Part shown: positions 55,020-64,000 of the stretch, piece after piece
Layout: the number at the start of each line of letters is the position of its first letter
Numbering within the stretch: position 1 is the first letter of the stretch
DNA from: Coptis chinensis
Lineage: Eukaryota; Streptophyta; Magnoliopsida; Ranunculales; Ranunculaceae
NCBI GenBank assembly: GCA_015680905.1
Contig: CM027379.1
Coordinates: 97,453,001 to 97,517,000 of the forward strand
DNA: 64,000 nt
Reading direction: 5' to 3'
The notes under the pieces: model-generated
Seen by the model: the letters and a program-made list of their open reading frames with translations, nothing else
Told to the model about the DNA's origin: nothing
Databases searched by the model: none
Position numbers and translations under genes: made by a program

Positions 55020-57581
55020 TTATAAGCCGGAAGTAGCTGGGCAGAATGGTGAGTCTATAGAAGTTCAAGCTACTGAGTTTGAGTTGTCTGATGCAGCAGA
55101 TGACTGGTTAGATCATGATGAGGTACCAAATCATGGAACTACACAGCAACAGGAAGAAGAGCAAGAGCATCCGCAACTTGTAGTGGTTGACTCTAGGCCA
55201 CAGAGACAAATTAAAGAAGTGCACAAGTATGGGCACGAGAAGCCGGTGAAACACTATGGTCAGGTGGATTTAGTGGCATATACACTGAATATCGAAGATG
55301 ATGAGCCAGATAGTTTCAAGGAAGCTATTAGAGATGCTCATTACAGAGATTGGTTGGTAGCTATGCAAGCAGAGATGGAATCTCTTGATAAAAATCACAC
55401 ATGGGACCTAGTTTTATTGCCAAAGGGCAAAAGGACTATCGGCAGTAAATGGGTGTTCAGAAAGAAAGAGGTCCTTCCTGAGTCCGACAGTACTGGGTAC
55501 AAGGCAAGAGTGGTAGCAAAGGATTTTTCACAGAAAGAAGGAGTCGACTACAATGAGGTATTTTCCACGGTAGTCAAACATACGTCCATTCGTGTGTTAT
55601 TGAGTCTAGTTGCTCATTTCAACTTGGACTTAGAGCAACTTAATGTGAAAACTGCCTTCTTGCATGGGGACTTGGAGGAAGAGATCTATATGAGACAACC
55701 TGAAGGGTTTGTCATTGCCGAGAAAGAAGATCATGTATGAAAATTGAATCGGTCACTGTACGGGTTAAAGCAATCGCCCAGACAATGGTACAAACGCTTT
55801 GACACGTTCATGATGCAACATGAGTACACCCGAAGTAAGTATGATTGTTGTGTTTACTTTCGTAGGCTTCGTGGTAATGACTTCATCTATCTCCTGCTTT
55901 ATGTGGATGACATGCTTATTGCTTCCAAAAGCATGGTGGAGATAGACAAGTTGAAATCTCAACTTAGCTCTGAGTTTGAGATGAAAGACTTAGGTGGAGC
56001 CAAGAAGATACTGGGCATGGAGATTGACAGAGATAGGCAGAATCGACGGATAGTTGTATCTCAGAAGAAATACCTTCATAAAGTACTTTCGCGTTTTGGT
56101 ATGGAGAATGCAAAGTCCGTTTCTACGCCTTTGGCTGGGCATTTTAGGCTTTCAGCTAAGTTCTCTCCTAGTTCGGTGGAGGAACAACAACATATGACAC
56201 ATGTTCCTTATGCTAATGTAGTGGGCAGTTTGATGCATGCTATGGTGTGCACACGCCCCGATATTTCACAGGCAATTAGTGTTGTAATTAGGTATATGGC
56301 TTATCCTGGGAAGCAACATTGGGAGGTAGTGAAATGGGTATTAAGGTACTTAAAGGGTACCTTGGATATAGGATTGGTTTATGGTGGAGACACTTGTTAT
56401 GTCAGTGGATATGTGGATTCAGATTATGCAGGTGATCTAGATAGACGACGATCGACTACTGGTTATGTGTTTATGATGCATGGTGCACCGGTTAGTTGGA
56501 GGTCTATGCTACAGGCTACAGTTGCTCTATTTACTACTGAGGCAGAGTACATAGTAGTGGCAGAGGCAGTGAAAGAGGCATTATGGCTTCGGGGTCTTCT
56601 GGATGATATGGGTATTGAGCAGAACAGTGTTGCTTTGCATTGTGATAGTCAGAGTGTTATTCATTTGGCGAAAAACCAGGTTCATCATGCTTGGACAAAG
56701 CATATTGATGTCCGTTATCATTTTATACGGGATGTCGTTGTGAATGGTGATGTAGCATTTGAGAAAGTGGACACTTATGACAATCCTGCTGATATGCTGA
56801 CTAAGGTTGTCACCGGAGTTAAGTTCCAACACTGTTTGGACTTGCTCCAAATCCTACATGCTTGATAGAGCCCTTTGTGGGCATGGCCCTTCGGGGCATT
56901 TGACTGTGAGTCTTTCTTGCTGGATGTGTTCGGCTCGGTTTTATGTGTTAAAATCTCACCGAGGTGGAGAATGTAGAGAAAACGGGTGATTTTCTGTTTT
57001 TTATATAGGGTGCACCTGCGCTCCCTTTTGCCTTGACAAGGGCGCGGGTCGCGCTCATGCATTGTTTGACTTCCAGGCTCTTCAGCGCACCCTGCGCTCC
57101 ATTTTGCCTTCACATGGGCGCAGGTCGTGCTCCACCGTTTCAGCACGAAATTTCACTGTTTCGGAAGTTTTTCTGAAACAGTATAAATTTAGGTTTTTTA
57201 TGTAGAAACCTAACTTTTCCAAAACCAAGAAAGAGAGAGATTATAAGAAAGCAATTCTTTGTGAGTTGAGTGTTCATTCTTTGTGAGTGAATTGAGAGAC
57301 TTGTAATCTGTTACTCCAGACATTGAGTAAAGCTTGGAACTCGCAGTGTGGAAGTAGGCAAATTGTCGAACCACGATATATCTCGTCTTGTGGTTTGTTC
57401 TTCCTTTACATTAATTGTTTTACTTTATATGCTTGTTATTTGATATTGAGAAGTGTTGGGATATTGTTTGGAGGGTGTTGAAGTCTTGTCTATTGAGAAT
57501 GATCGATCTTTGTATTAGATTGATCCGTTTGTTGTGGGTAACGTTGTTTCCGTAGTTATTTATTCACAAGACACTTCAACA
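55020..57581 (+). mobile_element. 5'-truncated Ty1/Copia element in a Rab intron
   Basis: Plus-strand reverse transcriptase and RNase H (about 55084-56865): GSKWVFRKKEVLPESDS, NVKTAFLHGDLEEEIYMRQP, RSLYGLKQSPRQWYKRFD, LLLYVDDMLIASKS, DSDYAGDLDRRRSTTGYVFM and HIDVRYHFIRDVV. A purine tract (GAGGTGGAGAA) precedes a 3' LTR at 56972-57581. Gag, protease, integrase and the 5' LTR are not seen. It is a broken fossil in the first large intron of the degraded Rab gene, opposite to it in orientation. The left limit is approximate. Confidence 0.88.
56972..57581 (+). repeat. 3' LTR of the truncated Copia element
   Basis: Starts TGTAGAGAAAACGGGTG directly after the purine tract and ends ACACTTCAACA. Contains two GCGCTC/GGGCGC-bearing blocks (57010-57130) that are near-copies of each other, and a TATAAATTTAGG box-like sequence at about 57181. 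Confidence 0.7.
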
Positions 57582-57954
57582 CATTGTCCCTTAAACGGGC
57601 AGTTTGACCATGGGCGTGACAGAAGTCACCCTACTCAAAAAGTGCGCATATGGAGGAAAAGACTACAAAAAACTGCAGTAAAATATACACACAATAAATA
57701 ATTATTGTAAAGGAATAAATTAAGGCTAAATCTATGGTGCGCAGGACGTATTTAATGTGGGCCACTCATCCACAGGGATACATGTGTATTGTATGACAAA
57801 GTACTAATCCAAAGGCCCATACATCCTGCGCACGATACATCTCGCGCACTGAAGACATGCTCATAAATTAAAGACATTTACCGCAAATCTCAGTAACAGA
57901 CGGGATTTGTCAACACCAGAGTCTCCAATTAGCAAAAGCTTGAATAGATAATCA

Positions 57955-58808
57955 CTGTGAAACAGACACAATCATACAAGTCAAATTTCCTTCTTCTCAA
58001 GCTTGAGAAATTACTAGAAAAGATGTCGAAAAGCCTAGCATAAGCTCACAATTCAGTAAACTTACAATAATTACAGCAAAATAGGAAAAGTAACCATGGA
58101 AACAAGCACTAATATCAATTAACAATGGACAAACAGAACAGACAGAGCACTCACTAATGCAAAGTTGCGCTAGCAGGCCTTACACGTGAAGCTCCTAGGG
58201 GCTAGAGCCTTAGGTGATGAGCCTAGGCGAACCTTTGAATACATATAAATCTTATTTATCCAATTTATCCATTGCTAATTTGCTATATAGCGAGAAGCCC
58301 TATGCCTCCATTGACAAGCTAGCGAATTTCTTTTGAGAACCACTGAAATACTAACAAACATATTTGAGTTGATTGAAGCATGTAGACTGGTAAGTGACTG
58401 TTGACCAAGGTGAGATTTGATCAGACAATGTGTTTGACACAGTCACCTTGAGACCACAGCTGGGGGTGGAGGAATTGGGTCTTAGATCATGGAAACGGAT
58501 TATCATATTTTTACATTACATGAGAACCATGTTGCACATAGAAAAAAACACAAGGAAACCCAGATACCATCTCTACTCTGTCTTCTTCCCCTTCCCTTCC
58601 CTCTCCTCCCCGCTCCCCCTCCCCTCTTTTTCTTTCAGAAAATTGGGTATAGGTACACAACCGCAAATTTCTTAAGTTAAGAGGAAATGGCAAAAAAAAA
58701 AATTTGTTTTTCCTCCACAAAAACTGAAATTTGACATCTTTCTCAAATTTCATACTAAATTTTACAATTTTGAACTCTTTTATTAGTCCCAACTAAAGAA
58801 GCAACTAC

Positions 58809-58844
<36 letters not shown>

Positions 58845-59627
58845 ACGAACTAAATCAGTTACCAAAATAGTAGTGGGTTAATCAAAATAACTAAAATTCA
58901 TCCGAAATCTACAAAATTCCAATTAAAAGTGAGATGGATTTCTGGGAGACCAAAACAATATGGAAAACATCAACTTCAAAAATGGAAAAAAGGTATGTTG
59001 ATTACAACTAATTTCAATACAGTTTTAGCAATTTAAAATGCATCTCTGATAATTTTGAATAACATGTTTAAGCTTTGTTTGATGTAATTCAAATTGTGAA
59101 AGGACAAATGATTTTTTTTTATAAAACAATTGTATTATTTGATTGCAGTACATCTTGGAGCAATACACACGCACCCTTGCATGATGAGTGGCCTCGATTG
59201 ACGTACACACCTACAGCCTGCGCACAATAGATTTTCGTATTATTTATTTGTGGAAGAAATTGGTAGTTACAAATGAAAGGGTAAAAAAGAGAAATAAAAA
59301 GTTTTAAAAACAGTTAATACACCCAAAAATTTAAAATTTGAGTAGAATTAAAAGATAATATTGGTCTTTCTCTAAACAAAAAACACGGTAAAAAAAGTGT
59401 CTGGAGCCCAATTTCTCGAGATGATCATCATCTATCAGATTCTAATGTCCATTGTTACAACATAAGGAAACTCCCCAATACCTAAAAACAATCAGCTACT
59501 GTTAAGATGAGATATGTCCCTATAACCCCTCCCATATATATTTGCCCAGTTGCACTACTAATGTGGCTGATTGCATTTCATATATTTTTTGAATGTTAAT
59601 CGAAGAGGACATTGGCTGATCTAAGGG
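57955..59627. other. Region upstream of the Rab exons, no gene seen
   Basis: Should hold the missing first exon of the Rab gene on the minus strand, but no MNPEY-like start is found. Contains an A run at 58810-58842. Open frames at 58430-58792 are TC/AG-rich without family features. Confidence 0.4.
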
Positions 59628-60505
59628 TGTAATACGGGGAGACCCGGGTCAACCGTGGGTCAAATAGTGATGGGGCGGGTCTAGAGGATACAAATCCAGT
59701 GGTCCCCAATGGGGCGGGGCGGGTTAAACTGTCATGTCTTAGTACCATCACCCGGCCTGTTGGGTCAGCTTACGGGGCGGGTCATCCGGGTCGGGTGAAA
59801 ATGATCATTTTAACCCAATTTCACCCAAAAAAAAACTTTCTAATTCTGCAATTAATATATTTTCAATTCACATCTAATTCTGCAATTAATATATTTTCAA
59901 TTCACAACATAGAGAAAAAAATGGAATCAATCAATAAAAAATAAACAAAAATAAAAAAAAATTGAACTTGAACCCAAAACCATATCTGTAAATTTGAATT
60001 TTTCTTCTCGTGATTTACCATTTGTAAATTGATTATTTTCCATAGCATGATAAAATGAATATGAGAGTGAGGATCTATGGTACAAAACAATAAAATATAA
60101 ACTAAAATAATTCGAAGTTAATACAAGAATGAATGATTCATTTTCTCCAAAATTCGAAAGTTGAATTTGAACTTTTGATATTTGCCCAATGTTTAAACTT
60201 GAATATGTGAAATTGATGTTGAACTCATAAGTTTGTATTCATATCTCTCAAATTCCTATAAAAGTTAAAAAAAAATATAAACAAAATACAAAAATATTAG
60301 AGTTAGAGTATTGAAATTGTGCGGGTCAATAGGGTTGGCTCAACGGATTTTGACACAGTGCGGGTCGGGTTTGAGCATAAAACCTATACCCATAGCCTGA
60401 CCGCGTAAAAACGGTGATGGGGCAGGGCGGGTCTATTTTCGGATCGATACGGATTTGGGTTGCGAGTGAAGACCGGATACCTACGGGATGATGGGTCAAC
60501 AATTT
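59628..60505. repeat. Anonymous repeat with GGGGCGGGTC-rich ends
   Basis: Two GC-rich blocks with GTGATGGGGCGGGTCTAGAG (about 59668) and GTGATGGGGCAGGGCGGGTC (about 60413) enclose AT-rich DNA. A 34-bp unit beginning TCTAATTCTGCAATTAATAT is repeated twice in tandem (about 59838-59905). Probably a transposon-derived repeat; the family is not recognised. Confidence 0.4.
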
Positions 60506-61266
60506 TTTTTTTGGGTAATTTCCCAATTAGTAATCCATAATGTCAATGTGTTCCCAAGTAGTAACCCATTTCCAATTTTGACTTTTCAACGCGGCTTTTG
60601 ACAATTTTGCCCTTCAAATAAAAACAAAACATTTTTCTCTCTCCTTTTACAATCTCTCACCTCTTACACTTTTCTCTCTCCTTGTCCCCATGATGTTGAC
60701 GTATTTGAGTTTGTTTTTAACAAAACAGTACTCTCTCTCCTCTTACACTTTTCTCTCTCCTCTTACACTCAATCATTGATTTTTGAGTGTTTTTTTTTAT
60801 TTCTTAACTAATTAAAATGACTAAAAATATAATAGATAAAAATAAATAATAAATAATAAAACAATAAATTTAACACAATCCATCTTCATTCATATAACAA
60901 AATTCATATTCCTTGCAAAATAATAAAAGTTACCTCATAATAAAATTAACAAAATATATATTCCATTAAAATGATAAAATTTATATTCTTTTCAAATTTA
61001 TTACATCAATCCAACAAAATCGAAATTCTAAGTCATGAAGTAGTTTCATCAGTAGATGAGATAATTATTAGTCAATGTACAACGACATCAAGAAAAGTTG
61101 CCGATATACAATGCACATGAGTTTGTCGGTCCCTCACTTATAAGATGAAAATAGGCGGATGAATTTGGCGGAAAACTATTAAGCGGGAATAATTGAGCGG
61201 GAAAACTGTTAGCGAGAAAACAAATAACAGTAGTAAAGTTGCTGATATACAGTGCATGTGAGTTTG
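60506..61266. other. 3' flank of the transposase, no gene
   Basis: AT-rich. Contains CTCTTACACTTTTCTCTCTC three times (60650-60770) and a direct repeat of GATATACA-TGCA-TGAGTTTGTC at about 61103 and 61244. One end of the Mutator element may lie here, but no terminal inverted repeat was recognised. Confidence 0.4.
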
Positions 61267-62406
61267 TCAGTCTCTCACTTGTAGGACAATGATGTCATCA
61301 TAAACCCAAACCCACTGTTCTTTTCCTCTTAATGACGTCCACTTCTTCCTATATGTATCCATCATCGTTTCCTTTGTGTACCAATGCATGCAAAAGTCAT
61401 ATGCACATATCTTACCGTCATCGATTGCCTTCATAGCATGGCTACAAGGAAGACCAAGCTGCTGAAAGAAACTGTAAGTGCAAGTCTTCTCCAAAAGGGC
61501 TACGGTGTCAGTACGATCCACTGATTGCACAGAGTAAACGTGCTCACTTGCCCTTACCACTGTGAAAGGTCTACTCGTATATTTCGACGAGATGAGCACA
61601 TCCTCGGTTGATTTGGTCAGTTTTGTCTTCAACTTTGACACCATCACCCGGTAGTCATAGAAATGTTTCATTATGTTCAACCTGATACCATTGACAAAAT
61701 GAGATGTCACTTGCATAGCTCTCTCTGGAAGTATCATCTTATTCCAGCTCTATGTGATTTGTGTAACAAATGCCATGCCTTCTCCTTTTAGCAAAAGCAC
61801 AACACCACGACTCTTTTGGAATCTTAACAATCTTTGCATAACATTTGTTGTCGCAACAATACATTTGGCTCATTAGTCTTACAAATTTGCCGCTTTGTTA
61901 AGAAGCTTCACCGCTCTTTTCACCTTCCCTTTTGTCTATTGCTTAGTCACACAATTTGAAATGTGTTGTGCACAAAAGCAATGAACCACATTAGGAAGTA
62001 TTTTAGGCACGACCTGAAGAATGCTTGCATGCCTATCAGAGAGAAGAATAAAGTTTAGCTTAGTCCCAACAACAAGGTCTCTTAACTTTTCCAGAAACCA
62101 ATCCCAGTGGTCATAGTTTTCCTTCGGGACTATAGCAAATGCAATTGGAAGCACGTGGCTATCACCATCCGCCGCGATAGCAGTTAGTATGACTGACTTG
62201 TACCTACCTGTCATGAAAGTGCCATCAATCATAATCCATGGACGAAGATATCTTTTGTAAGCTCGGACAGTGACACCGTAGCTAACAAACAAACGTTCAA
62301 ACTTGTGGTCATGGGCGGACGACGTTAATAGCTCGGTGAAATAATCTGAATGCACTCTTTTAAGTTCTTTACAATAATTTGGCAACATTTGGTATTTAAT
62401 CATCAA
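61267..62406 (-). mobile_element. Broken Mutator-like (MULE) transposase
   Basis: The 62406-61936 frame gives the MULE transposase core: PWIMIDGTFMTGRYKSVILT, PIAFAIVPKENYDHWDWFLE and FILLSDRHASILQVV with CFCAQHISNCV, so the first two catalytic Asp (IDGTF and LSDRH) are present. After a stop, 61737-61267 gives ERAMQVTSHFVNGI and a SWIM zinc finger CTYSFFQQLGLPCSHAMKAI. The stretch between (about 61740-61935) has stops and lacks the block that normally carries the third catalytic acid (T-N-I-E-S-like). The N-terminal MuDR-type domain is missing. The element is dead. Terminal inverted repeats were not found; the other end may be outside the window. Confidence 0.85.
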
Positions 62407-62629
62407 GCATTCCCTTTATCGCAAGCAAAAAGGCAAACGAACATAGGTTAGTAGTTGCTATTGTTGCGTTCATCACTTGATGATATAGTAGGGCTGTTAC
62501 CTTTTGTATGTTTCGGAGCCATATCAATATTGTCCCTAAGTTTCGATTTCACAACTTCTGAAACCCATTTTGCAATTGCTTGATGTTGTGAACATATTCC
62601 TTAGTATGTAGCTCGCTTCACGCTTTTAA

Positions 62630-63700
62630 CAAATTACAACGTAGAGAAACTTAAAAATAAAATAAAATAAGAATAATAAGAATAATAAAATTAACTGAGT
62701 TCAGTTCCAAAAACCATAAAAGTTACTGACGTATGTTTTAAAAGTAACTACCAGATACATACAATAGATCCAAGAGATACTTGACCCAAATTGTACTTAA
62801 GAACCACGAGTTCAACATTCAACCAATATCATTGATTACAGGTAAATAAATTACAACTTAGAGAAACTTAATAAAAAATAATAATAACAAAATAATCATA
62901 GATATCACTATTTTAGTACCTAAAATATTAAAAGTTACTGACAGATGCTTTGAAAGTAACTACCTAAATATGTACATTAGATCCAAGAGATACTTAGCAC
63001 AAAATGTACTAAAAGAAACACGAGTTCTGCCTTTAACCAATATCATCGATCACAGGTCAATAAATTACAACTTAGAGAAACTTACTTGAAAAATATAGAT
63101 GTTTCAAAAGTAACTACTAAATATGTGCATTATATCTAAGAGATACTTAGCTCAAAATGTACTAAAAAAAACACAAGTTCAGCATTCAACCAATATCATC
63201 AATCACAAATCAATAAATTAAAATTTGTAGAAACTTAATTGAAAAAAAAATATAAAATAAAATAATCACCACCATTTCAGTATCCAAAATAATAAAAGTT
63301 GTTGAAAGATATTTCGAAAGTAACTACTAAATATGTGCACTAAATCCAAAAGATACATACCCAACCCCAGCCTAAAATGTAGTAAAAAAACACGAGTTCA
63401 ACATTCAACCAGTATCATTTAGAGAAACTTAATAAAGAAAAAATAATATAAAATAAAATAATAATCACCATTTCAGTACCCAAAATCATAAAAGTTGCTG
63501 AGATATGTTTCAAAAGTAACTATCATATATATACATAAGGTCCAAAATATACTTAGCCCAAAATGTACTTAAATAACACGAGTTCAATATTCAACTAGTA
63601 TTTTCTATATGTGACAAATATATTTATCAGTTTATAACTCGATCACAAATCAATAAATTAAAACTCAGAGATATTTATGCTAAAAAAACAAGCATTTTAA
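62630..63700. repeat. Degenerate tandem array, unit about 216 bp
   Basis: The block ACAACTTAGAGAAACTTA or a variant recurs at about 62636, 62852, 63068, 63222, 63418 and 63660, giving spacings of 216, 216, about 155, 196 and 240. Companion blocks recur in register: AAAAGTTACTGACAGATG, GTAACTACCTAAATATGTAC, GAGATACTTAGC and CAACCAATATCATCGATCAC. The array is AT-rich and upstream of the MULE transposase. Remaining DNA on both sides (62407-62630 and 63700-64000) has no gene; 63700-64000 may hold a further decayed unit. Confidence 0.8.
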
Positions 63701-64000
63701 AAAATGTATATATTTGGTATGTAAGAAATAATATTTATAAGTGACAAACAGATTCGTCATTATGTAGCTGATATATTGTTTGAAAGTAACTACCAAATTC
63801 GTACATTATAGGCAAGAAATTTTTTACACAAAATGTATTGAAAAAAAACACAAGTTCGTTTTTCAGGTTCTTCTAAAACACCTGCTCCACAATCAAATAT
63901 CCAACACTCATTGTCAATTCAACTTATCACATTGGAATTTTTTCTCCATTAGATAATTTACCTTTCAATTTTGAACGTCTTCAAACTACTAAATGAAAAA

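Larger units (their letters stand above)
53111..57954 (-). pseudogene. Rab1/RabD2-type small GTPase gene, degraded
   Basis: Minus-strand exons with clean borders: 57954-57882 ([24 protein letters not shown]), 54472-54425 (DDSYLESYISTIGVDF), 54333-54286 (KIRTVEQDGKTIKLQI), 54014-53911 ([35 protein letters not shown]) and 53207-53111 (MASQPAMNANRPATVQMRGQ, ending KANCCSS, the double-Cys prenylation tail). Rab1/RabD2 proteins drive ER-to-Golgi vesicle traffic. The exon set that should lie between 54014 and 54286 (WDTAGQ, NKxD and neighbouring motifs for GTP binding) is absent; only 270 bp are there. The P-loop reads GDSGVDKS instead of GDSGVGKS. The first coding exon (Met) is not found, and a Copia copy lies in the large intron. 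It cannot make a working GTPase. Confidence 0.9.

Overview
The window looks like nuclear DNA of a flowering plant, most likely a eudicot. It is AT-rich and full of introns, plant transposons and plant gene families (F-box/FBD/LRR, DUF295 F-box, RabD GTPase, callose synthase, SnRK1). The species cannot be fixed from the sequence. Only two genes look whole: a small secreted cell-wall-type protein (42232-42576) and an intronless 696-residue protein with the order DUF295, F-box, DUF295 (43747-45837). Nearly everything else is mobile DNA or host genes broken by it.

Layout. 0-9 kb: a short relic of a LIKE EARLY STARVATION type starch protein, then an F-box/FBD/LRR gene (minus strand) split in an exon by a 6-kb LTR-type insertion with 5-bp target duplications; that insertion contains a 2.3-kb direct duplication. 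9.9-16.4 kb: an LTR-bounded element of the Tat type (minus) that carries no recognised gag or pol but holds a piece of a callose synthase gene and a 2.8-kb field of tandem repeats. 17.6-21 kb: a decayed non-LTR retrotransposon (minus). 22.7-40.9 kb: an 18-kb CACTA transposon with matching ends and a 3-bp target duplication, filled with host gene pieces that keep their introns: the exosome nuclease RRP44A/DIS3, quinolinate phosphoribosyltransferase and a PB1-domain Raf-like kinase. A second CACTA element (24.9-33.3 kb), with its own ends and target duplication, sits in an intron of the captured RRP44A and carries pieces of an HGSNAT-like acetyltransferase and a SnRK1 kinase. A partial Tat Gypsy element (33.3-36.6 kb) lies in the same intron.

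41-46 kb holds the two apparently live genes with a MITE between them. 46.3-52.6 kb is a Copia element with both LTRs (minus). 53.1-58 kb is a Rab1/RabD2-type GTPase gene (minus) that lacks its middle exons, has an altered P-loop and has a 5'-truncated Copia copy in an intron. 58-64 kb holds anonymous repeats, a broken Mutator-type transposase (minus) and a degenerate tandem array of about 216 bp.

The most notable system is the nested pair of gene-collecting CACTA elements (five recognisable host genes, all on the plus strand, introns kept), followed by the Tat-type element that combines a callose synthase fragment with arrays of satellite-like repeats. All gene names rest on recognising protein motifs by eye; no database search was possible.
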